Assembly: GCA_954871525.1 (NCBI GenBank)
Contig: OX940864.1
Location: forward strand, 27,150,001 to 27,214,000
Reading direction: 5' to 3'
Length of the DNA stretch: 64,000 bases
DNA from: Parietaria judaica
Lineage: Eukaryota; Streptophyta; Magnoliopsida; Rosales; Urticaceae
Shown here: in pieces, positions 12,269-24,377 of the stretch
Position numbering within the stretch: position 1 is the first letter of the stretch
Layout of the letters: each line of letters opens with the position of its first letter
Notes under the pieces: model-generated
What the model was told of the DNA's origin: nothing
The model's input: only the letters and a program-made list of their open reading frames with translations
Database searches by the model: none
Program-made: the position numbers and the translations under genes

Positions 12269-13989
12269 CTTCATTCCATTCCCTTTTTTTTTCCATACAT
12301 CTTCTTATCTTCATCTCCAACACTCTCGTATTCTCTCAAGCTCTCAAAGTTCCAAAACTAAGCTATAATTTTTCTACTTTATACTTATATAAATACTCTC
12401 TATTTTTTGTTTAATATATTGTTTAGGTATTTTAGTTGTTATTAGTGCTATTTAGTTTAATTTATTAGTTATTATTTAGTTTAATTTAGTTTATTTTATC
12501 GTTAATATTAGTTTAATTTATCATTGTTATTTACTTTAAGTTTATTTTATCATTATTATTAGTTTAATTTGTCGTTAATATGTCGAGTGGCAACAACCTT
12601 TCTCAAGGACGTCCCGAGGTCCGAGGAAAAGGACGGGATACTATTCCGTCGCCGCGGTCGGTTAATAGCAGGACGGCTTTTAGTCAACATAATTATAATG
12701 TCGGATTTATGAATCAACACAATGTTCCCGGTTCTTCAAGCCAACCGTTACCAGTTCATACTCAATATGATACCAGCGGCGTCGGTCCGAACCAACAATT
12801 ATTATTTTCTCAAGGTCACGGCGGTGGTTTTACAAACATACTTAATTATCAAGGTCCAATTATTTCGGGATGGCAAAGGCTTAGCAACGAACAACAATAC
12901 CAAGCACAAGTCCGCCATCACGAGGTACAACACCAAGTCCAACAACAACATTATGTTCCCCCTGACATCGAGGTAAGTCGAATTTAATTTAAGTAGTTAA
13001 TTAATTAAATTATAATTTTAATATATTTTAAATTGTTAGATAATAAATTAAATATTAGTTTGTTACTTTGTTAGATAATAAATTTTAAATTGTTGGATAA
13101 TAAATTAAATAAATAAACATATTAGTTTAATTAATTAATAAGTTAGATAAATAGTCACATAGTTAATTAATTAATAAGTTAAATTAATAGTCATAACTCA
13201 TATATAGTTACTTATAAATAAAGAGTCATATTTGTTTAATTAATTTTAGGGAGTTGATTAAATAAGTTAAAAAAATAAAATAAAAAAGGTAATTTGTATG
13301 TGTGGTAATAATTATAAAGTTTTTATGGATTATGGTGTCTAAGAAAGATTGGTTTTTAAATAAGGTCTGCTTTGAAATCTCCTCAAAGCTAGCCTGGAAC
13401 CTCTAAGAGTTCTGTCTAGAAAAGCTTGGGCCTAAAGTGAGATCATAGCATCCTTTCCAGTCGATCTGGCCTTGGAACCTCGGGGAGTTCCATTTAAAAG
13501 AGCTTGATAATTATTTCCACACATAAAAAATATCATTTTTAATTTTGTTAACTTTTTTAATTAACTATATGAAATTTAATGAAATTAATATGATTAATAT
13601 TAACGGCTTATTAGCAAAACCCTCAATGAAAATCAAACTATTTAAAAAAGTACTCAAGGTTTACATAATCTATATTATGCTCATTTTATATTTTGTTTTC
13701 CCTAATTACCCACAAGCCCTAACCCACGTTTTCTCTCTCTCGAGCTCTCCTCTACAAATCGCGAGCCCTAACCCGCGTTTTCTCTCTTGATCGCACTCTC
13801 CTCTCCTCTGCAAATCGCGATTCTTCTCCCTCTGCAATCTCGAGTCTCTCTCCTCTCTGCAATCCTGAGCTTCTCTCATCTTCTCTGGAATCGTGACTCT
13901 ATCTCCGTCTCTCGATTCCTCTCGCTTAGTTTCTGCAAATCGCATCTCTGATCGTCGTTGAATCGTCAATCGACGCTCCGACAATCTCA

Positions 13990-16900
13990 TCTCCGTTGAA
14001 GCTCAGAGGTAATCAACATCTTTCATTGTTTTAGAGTAATTATGTTTATATATTTGTTTGCGACTTTTGGGGCAGATTTGAAAGTTTGTATGTCCTGTAA
14101 TATTTATATGTTTGCTTCTTTAGATATACAGTGTAAGGATGCTAGAAACCAGGGCAACAGGTGTGGCTCAGTCGTAGGCAGCGGCCACAGATTCAGGCAA
14201 CAATGTGAAGCGCGACGCTCCTCCGAACCAAAGGTATATTTCTAGAGGAATCGAACTTCTACTGGGTCTTCTTTTGTACAACAATGTTCCTGGGGTAGAG
14301 AATAAGAGTGTGTCGGTCGAGTCGCGGCAATGTCTGGCTCGAGCAGATTGCCATCATTGGCTTCCTTTTATGTACTAAGTTTCCTTTTTCTATTTTGACT
14401 GATAAACTTTTACGTGAAATCGTGCAGGAATCGGCTCAACAGGCGCAAATCAGCAGGTAATTATATCCCTTTATAATTTGTTTCTTATTTCCTTTTCAAA
14501 GGCAAGTTTGTCTTCTTTTATCGGCTGCGGGAATTTTGCGATTAATGTGTTAACTTTAGTATCAAAATTAGTACCATTTTATAACTAGAATTTCTGATGG
14601 TAATTGCAGTACCACTATTATCAAGCTCTAATTGTAACTTTAGAGCCAACTTTGATTTCTGATGGTAACTTCAGTACCTTTTTATAAGATGCTTGCAATT
14701 TCAGCATCTTATTGTATTTTTTAGGGCTTTTCTTTAGTTATAATCCGATTCTTTTAGCGGGCGACATTGTTTTATTTAGTAAACTGTTCACAGCATTCAA
14801 TGTATGTTTGTGAATATAATTTGATTCATTATCTTGCTTATTATGTTTCATTTAATTTCTTTTAGGTAGGAAATCAAAAACACATGGCGATTCCGAGAAG
14901 GCTTCGTCCTCTATCCCGATGTCTATATCCAAACACGCATTAAACGAGAAAGATAGAATAAAGGTAAATCCAATTGCGTTGTATAACTCACATATAACTA
15001 TAAGTGTTATTACAGTTATGTAACTAGAATTTTATAAATGTAACTGTAGTTACATAATTATAACTACAATTGCCTTTATGTAATTATAGTTACATAACTG
15101 TAACTACAGTTACATAATTGTAAATTACAATGTAATTGTACTTACAACTATCTTATTGCAGTTTCTTGTAGAGTTGACAAGGCAAAGACATGGAATCAGA
15201 ATTAATACACATCAGCGGTTCAGTACTATAAAATACATCGAGCAGCTGTTGGCTCCGCGGGCAGATTGTTTAGATAAGTTTCAGAATGGAATTTTTGGCC
15301 ACTTTGTCGACTTCAAGCAAGAAGAATCTCCATCTCGTTTGCTACACAACCTAGTCTTTCACATGGTGGAGGGTAAAGGTGAGTCAATGTCTATCATGTT
15401 CAATGACCAAGTCATTGAGTTTGGCCTTAAAGAGTTTCAAGCAACGACCGGCTTGAATTTTTCTGCCTTTCCATCCAAAGTCAGCGAAGGCGAAGGAAAA
15501 ATAAGGGACAAGTGGTTTTGAGGTTCATCAAGAGTTACGAGTAGTGATTTTGAGGGTCTTTTTATTGATTCCAATGATATCGATGATGACCAGCTGCTGC
15601 AAATAGTGAATTGAGAACGCCCACATCGACTTAGCCAGTTGTTATACTGCTTTCCACACCTATCCGTGGGGAAGAATTGTCTACGAAACCACTAAGGACT
15701 ACATGCTAAAGGCTGCCAAAAGTTTAAATGGGGTCAATCCCATAACTGGCTATCACCTTCATGGTATGCCAACTGCAATTTTAGTGTACTTAGCCCAGGC
15801 TATACCATTGTGGTCCAAAGCCAAAATTGTTACGAATATGAATTCTACTATCGGTCCAGCAATTTTGAATTGGCGTTTTCTTGGTGGTAAAGTATCCTCT
15901 CTAAAGGTTGCTTCCATTTTTTATGACATTGAGGTATTTTCGAATTGCTTTACTTCATTTACAATTTAATTTAGTTATAATAACCATGTCACTGTTTTTG
16001 GAAAACTAATACTGTTATTATTGTTTTTATAATATTACAGCTACATATTCTTCCGGAATATTGTTCTAAGAGACAACTTCATCAAGAATCTAGTTCTGCA
16101 CCACAAGCTCCTCAACAAGGCTCTTCTTTAACAATCGATCAGCTACGCAAAGAAGTAGCAACACTGAAAGAAGATAACAAAGAGATGAAGGCTGAACTAG
16201 TTATCTTGAAGAACCAAGTGGAGATGCTAAAGTCTCACATTGGTTTGAACAATAACGATCAACCTAACTCTCATCATACACCGGATTTAGGAGAGGTACT
16301 GATTGTAGAATCTCTTAATATGTAACATAAGTGTAATTATATATGACTAGAATTAAGAAATTGTAACTCCAGTTACAAAAGTGTAACTTCGATTACAAAA
16401 GTGTAACTTCGGTTACAAAAATTTAATTCCAGTTACAACAGTGTAACTCCATTTACATAAGTGTAACTCTAATAAACATATATATCATAAATGTAATTGT
16501 ATATATCATAATACTATTACAAAATTGTAGTCATACTATTACATAATTGTATGTCACTATTTTTGGAAAATATTGAATTTAAATTATTTTTTGTAGCTCC
16601 AATTACGTGAAATTATTGCTACATACTTTTAGATGGAGACTCAATTAATATAATTATATGTAACATAAGTGTAACCATATATGACTAGAATTACGAAATT
16701 GTAACTCCAAGTACATAAGTGTAACTCGAGTTACATAAGTGTAACTTCACTTACAAAAGTGTAACTTCAGTTACAAAAATTGTTTTAATACTTGCAAATT
16801 AATTCCAATAAAGAAAAAGCACTAAATTATTATTTTAAGAACTATATTGAAATTTGATTCCATAATAAATAAACTTTTAATATCGTTGTGTTTTATCGCT

Positions 16901-18238
16901 AAAAGAGCGAAAACACACCGTTTCTCTGACTTACAAACTTGCACCATTTCTTATGTAGAATCTCTTAATATGTAACATAAGTGTAATTATATATGACTAG
17001 AATTACGAAATTGTAACTCCAGTTACAAAAGTGTAACTCCAGTTACAAAAGTGTAGAAATGTAGCATAAGTGTAACTCCAGTTACATAAGTGTAACTCCG
17101 GTTAAACTTATTGTAACTATGTCTATGTAACTACCACCATTTGTATTTTGTAGGCCGAGGGACAAAAGGTTGCCGAGCATGTAGCCATGGAGCCAAAGAA
17201 GAAACCAAAGAAGACATCAAAGAGTGTTCGTACAAAGACTACGAGTGTTCCCTCCAAGCCTCAAGTTGATGATAACCTCCACGATACACCGGAATTGTGA
17301 GAGGTGCTATTTGTAATCCATTTGTCACTATATTCGTTATATAGTTACACTTATGTAATAGTAATTGGAGTTACGTAATTGTAACTCCAGTTACAGTTAC
17401 TGAACTTACACTTACTGTAACTCAAGTTAAACTTAATGCAACTATGGCTATGTAACTACCACCATTTGTATTTTGTAGGATACCGAGACACCGCACGTAA
17501 CCGAGGAAGAAATGCTTGTGGAGCATGAAGTCATGGAGCCAACAAATAAACCAACAAAGAAATCCAAGAGAGCTCCTACGAAGAGTACATGAAAACCCAC
17601 CAAGCTTGTAAGTTACTTAATTGTAACTCCAGATACAAATAAACAATGTAATTATAGCTATTTAGTTATTACCATTCATATCTGTAGGATGATGAGATCC
17701 CTCACCTACCGAAGATACAAAAGATTGTCGAGAAGACACCTCTTGAGGAACCGACAGACGACGCAAAGAAAGTTACATCCGCGTATCTTGATGATGAGAC
17801 ACTCATTCAAATGAATAGTGATTCCATATTCCTTCAAGCTATTATAACAAGGACCATGAAGGTACTTGTCATCTTATATTGTAATCATATTTAGTTTAAT
17901 CATATTTAGTTTAATATTTTGTTTGTAATTACATTTTTAGGTGAATAACAATCATGTTGACAAAACTATTGAGCCTCCTAGTTTCAGCCTTGGCATTACA
18001 CAAATTCTTGAAAAGGTAACATTTATGATCAATTTTAATTTAAATTTCTGGTTGTAATTTCTATTACACAAGTGTAACTGGAATTACGTATCTGTAATTC
18101 CATTTACTTTATGTCAATTTAGTAACTTACATACCTCGTGTATTTGTAGGAAGAAGCTGAAAAGGTTCAAAAAGCGTCTTTGAAGACATTTCAGAGACAA
18201 GTTACAAGAAGGGGTGCGAAGAAAGATAATGTGTGACT
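13990..18238 (+). pseudogene. Captured DUF1985-type gene with coiled coil and Lys-rich tail, broken
   Basis: A series of exons can be read on the plus strand: 14428-14456, 14868-14963, 15162-15520, an in-register continuation to about 15930, 16041-16296, 17155-17300 and later pieces to 18238. The core (VIEFGLKEFQATTGLNF; later FHTYPWGRIVYETT and YHLHGMPTAILVYLAQAIPLW) resembles the plant DUF1985 domain found beside Ulp1-like proteases in transposons. Then come a coiled coil (LRKEVATLKEDNKEMKAEL) and Lys/Thr-rich, nuclear-signal-like segments (EPKKKPKKTSK). TGA at 15519, another stop near 15612 and a frame change break the core. Exon limits are approximate and the role of the protein is unknown. 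Confidence 0.6.
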
Positions 18239-20210
18239 TAGTTTTTAGTTATTAACATGTTCGAACGTATGGTCTTTGACCAATTTGTCTCCTTTATTTT
18301 TTATTCCTTTTAAACTCTTATGACTATTACCTTTACTTTTCAAGTTAGATGTGTTTAAACAGAAGCATGCAGAATTAATGTTACATAAATGTAACTCCGG
18401 TTACATAAATGTAACTCCAGTTACATAAGTGTAACTCTAGAATTACGAAAGTGTAACTCCAGTTACATAAGTGTAACTTCAGTTACATATAAGTTACATA
18501 AGTGTTTTTCTAACGACAAAAGTTTAACTCTAGTTACGTTGTGTAACTCTTATTACAGATATAATCATACTATTACATAATTGTATGTCACTATTTTTCG
18601 AAAATATTGAATTTAAATTCTTTTTTGTAACTCCAATTACGTGAAAATATTGCTACATACTTTTAGATGGAGACTCAATTAATATAATTATATGTAACAT
18701 AAGTGTAACCATATATGACTAGAATTACGAAATTGTAACTCCAGTTACATAAGTGTAACTCGAGTTACATAAGTGTAACTTCACTTACAAAAATTGTTTT
18801 AATACTTCCAAATTAATTCCAATAAAGAAAAAACACTAAATTTTTATTTTAAGAAATATATTGAAATTTGATTCCGTAATAAATACACTTTTAATATCGT
18901 TGTGTTTTATCGCTAAAAGAGCGAAAACACACCGTTTCTCTGACTTACAAACTTGCACCATTTCTTATGTAGAATCTCTTAATATGTAACATAAGTGAAA
19001 TTATATATGACTAGAGTTACAAAATTGTAACTCCAGTTACAAAAGTGTAATTCCAGTTACATAAGTGTAACTCTAGTTACAAAAATTTAATTCCAGTTAC
19101 AACAGTGTAACTCCATTTACAAAAGTGTAACTCCAGTTACATAAGTGTAACTCCAGTTACAAAAATGTAACTCCAGTTACAAAAATTTAATTCGAGTTAC
19201 AACAGTGTAACTCCATTTACATAAGTGTAACTCCAGTTACATAAGTGTAACTCGAGTTACATAAGTGTAACTTCAGTTACAAAAATTGTTTTAATACTTC
19301 CAAATTAATTCCAATATAGAAAAAGCACTAAATTATTATTTTAAGAAATATATTGAAATTTGATTCCATAATAAATACACTTTTAATATCGTCGTGTTTT
19401 ATCGCTAAAAGAGCGAAAACACACCGTTTCTCTGACTTACAAACTTGCACCATTTCTTATGTAGAATCTCTTAATATGTAACATAAGTGTAATTATATAT
19501 GACTAGAATTACGAAATTTTAACTCCAGTTACAAAAGTGTAACTCCAGTTACATAAGTGTAACTCTAGTTACATAAGTGTAACTTCGGTTACAAAAATTT
19601 AATTCCAGTTACAACAGTGTAACTCCAGTTACAAAAGTGTAACTCCATATACATAAGTGTAACTCCAGTTACATAAGTGTAACTCCAGTTACATAAGTTA
19701 CAAAAGTGTAACTCCAGTTACATAAGTGTAACTCGAGTTACAACAGTGTAACTCCATTTACATAAGTTTAACTACAGTTACAAAACTTGTTTTAATCCAA
19801 TAAAGAAAAAGCACTAAATTATTATTATAAGAAATATATTGAAATTTGATTCCCTAATAAATACACTTTTAATATCGTTGTGTTTTATCGCTAAAATAGC
19901 AAAAACACACCGTTTCTCTGACTTACAAACTTGCACCATTTTTTGTAGAATCTCTTAATATGTAACATAAGTGTAATTATATATGACAAGAATTACAAAA
20001 TTGTAACTCTAGTTACAAAAGTATAATTCCATTTACATAAGTGTAACTCCAGTTACATAAGTGTAACTTCGGTTACAAAAATTTAATTCCAGTTACAATA
20101 GTGTAACTCCATTTACATATGTGTGACTCTAATGAACATATATATCATAAATGTAATTGTATATATCATAATGTAAAGTCAGTTACATTTTTCTAACTTG
20201 TGTCATAGTG
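16320..20210. repeat. Array of GTAACTCCAGTTACATAAGT palindromic repeats
   Basis: The unit is about 20 bp and contains the imperfect palindrome GTAACTCCAGTTAC, followed by A(T/A)AA(G/A). It occurs many tens of times in runs at 16340-16480, 16690-16780, 17010-17110, 18380-18540, 18720-18790, 19010-19280, 19510-19780 and 20000-20110. Looser copies flank the transposase exons (14985-15140, 17340-17440, 20840-20940, 21815-22090, 22785-22960, 23240-23410). All copies lie within the inner MULE, mostly in introns and the space between its two genes. Confidence 0.9.
16780..19990. repeat. Four copies of a longer unit interleaved with the palindrome array
   Basis: A unit of about 200 bp contains CCAAATTAATTCCAATA, TTTTATCGCTAAAAGAGCG, AAACACACCGTTTCTCTGAC and TATGTAGAATCTCTTAATAT. 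It appears at about 16785-16990, 18795-19000, 19290-19490 and 19790-19980, each followed by palindrome units. The copies are nearly identical, so the block spread by recent unequal exchange or replication slippage. Confidence 0.85.
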
Positions 20211-20259
20211 TAAAGATATAATCACTGTTGTGGCCTTCGAAAATGTTACAACGATTAAA

Positions 20260-23122
20260 TCATTTCGGAAACTTAAGGCAAGAACGTTTGTTATGGCCTA
20301 ATTTACCACATGCTCCACAATGAAGTGACTTCTTGAATTGTTCACCGTTTGAAGGAATTCTTTTTTTCTTCGGTCTTCCTGCTTGCCTCCTTACTTCGGG
20401 GGGTAAAGTGTCTGGAAATAATGGGTCCGGAACACTTGAAGTGTTACATAAGTTCTCTGAAAAAGCTTCGTAACCACTTGGATATATACCTCCTGCATAA
20501 TAGTACATAAAGTGTTAAATAAATTCTATGAAAAATGTTTTAAACTAAATGGGCATTACCTCCTGCATAAGTGGCTAAATAAGCCTCCCTAGTGTAAAAT
20601 CTTGACACGTAGACTTTAGGATCACACCTAATCCTCCAAAATGAAGCCATAGCATGAGCACACAGAAGATCGTCTATTTGCCAAACATTACATGTGCACG
20701 TCTGGCAGCTCAGGTTAACAACATACTGTGAGCCTTGATCAGTGACTTCATATTCGCTTTCATTTATAGAATCAAACTGCATATTAAAAAAATTACAAAT
20801 ATATTTTCACATTTAAAAATGATTATACAGTCATTTGGCTAGGTGTAACTATAATTACATAACTGGGGATACGTAAAAGTAGCTGTAGTTATTAGCGTAA
20901 CTAGAGTTACGTAAGCGTAACTGAAGTTACATAAAAGTTATTGTATGTATATATAATTAATTACTAAAAAAAGTAAAGAAAACACTTACGATTAACGTTC
21001 GTGCCAATTCTTCTTGGACATCCATCTTCAGTTCTGCTTGTGGGGTCAACCTCATACGCATCGATGCTCCATCTAGTCTATGTTTATTATACCAATTTTG
21101 ACAGAGCTTTCTGTAAGACTCGACCAATGAAATAATAGGTCGGTCTCTTGCTTCTCTCAAAACTGAATTAAGACATTCCGAGATATTTGTTGTCATTATG
21201 TCATAGCGTCTTTGAGTGCTATATAATTTTGCCCACTTGGTTGGATCGACGTCTTGCAAATACAGTTCGATTCGTGCATCGATGGTCGACAGATCCTTCA
21301 TATAATGATCAAATTCTTTTCTCGTACATGCCAATGCGCACTTGGAGAAGAAAAAAAATCAATAGAAGAGTTCTTGAAATGGCTTAGAAGATTTCTGGAC
21401 AAGTGCTGTTTACATACACCTTGAGCAACTTCTGTATAAACTGACGTAATCGCTCTCGGAATTGAATCTTTGCGGTCAGATATGATGTATAAACCTTCGC
21501 GCTCTCCAATAGCATTCTTCAATTGCTCAAAGAACCAAAGTCTAGAAGCATTATTCTCTGAATCCACTATCGAAAATGCGATAGGTAATATGTGATTTTC
21601 GCCATCCATCGCTGCTGCCATAAGTAGCGTACCTTTGTACTTGTTTTTCAGAAATGTTCCGTCTATAGATAGTACAGGCCTACAATGCCTCCATCCATTG
21701 ATCGATTCCCCAAAACTGAGAAAGAAGTACTTGAATCGACCCTGGTTGTCGGAACTAAACGTTGTATAGGTACCTACACAATAAAATGTTAGTAAAAAAT
21801 GTAAGTAAACTTTACACTGTAACTTCAGTTACTATTATGTAATTGTAGTTACATAAAAGTAATTCTTCTTACATAATGGTAACTGCAGTTACCTTTATGT
21901 AACTTATATTACAACTAAGTATTTATGGTTACACATATGATATTTAATCATATTTGAAATAATACAACAGCAGTTACAAAAGTGTAACTGCAGTTAAATA
22001 AGTGTAACTGTAGATACACGATTGTAACTGTACTTACTTAAGTGTAACTTTAGTACACTATTGTAACTGTAGTTACAAGTTACACTTATGTAATAACTAG
22101 TAAAAACAAAGTAAGTAATTTTACCAGGGTTTTTCGCTTTTAACGCTTCTGCATACTTAGGTAGCATTGCATACAAATCCTCCGCACTTCCTTGCATGGA
22201 ATCTAAAGTTAATTCCTTGGCCTTCCTTGCCGTATAATAGCTAATTTCTACTCCGTGTTCTTTTCGCATCTTCTTGATTATTTGCTTCGGAGCGATAGAT
22301 TCAACTTCCTCTTCTTCAACAAACGCAGTTTTCAAGCATTCCTTGACAACGACAGCGTTTGCATGCGGGTGCTTGGTACTAGTTACCGTTCTCACGCATG
22401 AGTGTGTTTTATTGTATGATTTAATCCTCCATGCTGTTGAGCCATTGTAGTCCGTTGAAGAATGCATTTTCCACGTACAACCGGCACTCGAACATTTGAT
22501 TTCGAACCGACATGTATCAGAATTTGTAGTCGTAAACGAGAAGTTTCTTCTGATTGCAATCATGCGCATAATGTTTTGCAAATGCTTCTTCGATTTGAAC
22601 ATGTTACCCTTTTCCACGTCAAACAATTTTGGGAAATGCTCGACGGTTACATCGTCTATAAATACGTTGCAAGAACTGCCATTTAGATCTTCACTAGTGA
22701 ATGCATAAGATTCGGACCTACCGAATTGCCCTGTAACAATAGTAATTTTCAAATTTATTATATAACTGCCATATTTAAAATAATGTAACTGCAGTTACAT
22801 AAGTGTAACTGCAATAACATAAGTGTAACTTCAGATACAAACGTGTAACTTCAGTTACATAAGTGTAACTTTAGTACACTATTGTAACTGTAGATACACG
22901 ATTGTAACTGAAATTACATAAGTGTAAGTTTCGTACACTATTGTAATTGTAGTTACAAGTTACCCTTATGGAATAACTAGAATTAAAATTGTGTAGAAAA
23001 TAAGAGTTCTTAATCTTATATTACAATAATATCATAACTTAAAGATTGGAATACCATGGAATACCATGGTTGGCCAAATTTTGAGTGTGCGACGATCTCG
23101 ATGATCCATCGGAGGCCGACAT
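20260..23122 (-). pseudogene. MULE (MuDR-type) transposase with a single-base frameshift
   Basis: Exons 23065-23122, 22125-22730, 20990-21773, 20560-20776 and 20260-20492 join in phase to 632 codons if one missing base is allowed for. Exon 1 encodes MSASDGSSRSS. Exon 2 has the MuDR N-terminal region (FEIKCSSAGCTWKMHSS; THSC). Exon 3 holds the catalytic domain, with Asp in SIDGTFLKNKYKG and in YIISDRKDSI, then CKQHLSRNL. Exon 4 is a SWIM zinc finger (CTCNVW...CAHA). Exon 5 ends in a zinc knuckle (CGACGKLGHNKRSC). The break is in the T8 run at 21351-21358 (plus-strand A8), where the frame changes before CALACTRKEFDHYM. It is otherwise complete, so the loss is recent or a sequencing error. Confidence 0.87.
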
Positions 23123-23222
23123 TAATGAACCTACACAAAATAAGATTTTCCATTAAACTCGTGTAATAATATTTTTGTTATCTAAGGTGAAATTTGACAT
23201 TTTCACCTTAGTAACAGCCGGC

Positions 23223-23630
23223 ATTAATAACGGCCATATTTGAAATAATGTAACAGCAGCAACATAAGTGTAACTGCAGTTACATAAGTGTAACTTCAGA
23301 TACAAACGTGTAACTTCAGTTACATAAGTGTAACTATATATACGATTGTAACTCCAGTTACAAAAGTGTAACTTTAGTACACTATTGTAACTGTAGTTAC
23401 AAGTTACCCTTGTGTAATAACTAGAATTAAAATTGTGTAGAAAATAAGAGTTCTTAATCTGATATTACAATAATATCATAACTTAAAGATTGGAATACCA
23501 TGGTTGGCCAAATTTTGAGTGTGCGACAATCTCGATGATCCGTCGGAGGCCGACATTAATGAACCTACACAAAATAAGATTTTCCATTAAACTCGTGTAA
23601 TAATATTTTTGTTGTCTAAGGTGAAATTTG
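23223..23630. repeat. Tandem duplication of transposase exon 1 and its flank
   Basis: The segment 22780-23172 (repeat units, exon 1 with ACATTAATGTCGGCC on the minus strand, and the intron start) is repeated at 23223-23630 with few changes. This leaves a second copy of exon 1 at about 23495-23560 upstream of the used one. The proximal copy has an extra 10-bp duplication at its donor (GGAATACCAT). Confidence 0.8.
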
Positions 23631-23639
23631 ATTATAATT

Positions 23640-24377
23640 TAAAAGTCGGGGGCTCTTCAACCCCTTCTGGGGTCGCTGAACGTCGTTCCCGACACCAATG
23701 GCCATCTCATGGACGGAAATGAGCAGAGACACGTCTATTTCGACACAAAGAAATTCTATCGGAGAAATAAAAAGGGAATACGATGCTACAATTTGTATAA
23801 TTCTCCAAATATATGATCGTTCATACATCTAACATATATAATTCTCCAAAAGCTCATCCTCAATTTCGAAACGAAGAACTCGATCAGAATCCTCTTCATT
23901 TCGGGTTACATTCATTTACAGGAAACAAAGAATCAGTTGGAGAATTATCCCAAATTCTTGCAAAAACGAAAGGAGGAAGATCATCAAACCTCTTGCAAAT
24001 CAAACGATGAACGCAGCTTCGAAGCTCTGTGGCGGAAGATCACAGAGAAGATTCAAGCGAGCGAGTTCCTGCACAAAACAAAATCCTGTCACGAAACGCC
24101 AGGTTTGGTTCGAAACAAATCTTTTTTTTCTCTGCGAACTTTCTCGGCAGCCAAACAACGCATTCCTCAAAATCAATGAAAACGAACCTGGAGAAGATGA
24201 TGGAATCACATGCAATCCTAGAGAATCTAGACGTGATTGAAACCCTAGCTTCTCAAGGAATCGCAAGAAATTACAAGGAGATCCTGAGCTTCGTCAAAGA
24301 AGAATGAAGATCGAAGGTTTCGTCGAAGAAAGAATGTAGCTCGAAGACGTGATCGAATGTGATTGAGGGTATAATTT
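23640..24377. other. Leader-like region between MULE transposase and right TIR
   Basis: Moderately GC-rich sequence with several overlapping short frames on both strands and no recognised product. It lies where the transposase promoter and 5' leader are expected. A CT-rich counterpart (13705-13990) lies inside the left TIR, ahead of the DUF1985-type gene. Confidence 0.4.

Noticed and set aside
16320..20210. CRISPR-like regular repeat array
   Set aside because: The repeats are palindromic units with almost no unique spacers, lie inside a plant MULE and have no cas genes. It is a satellite-type expansion.
23813..24307. Several overlapping plus-strand frames (64-92 codons) near the right TIR of the inner MULE
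   Set aside because: No recognised product, mutually overlapping, and in the expected leader region of the minus-strand transposase. Not supported as genes.
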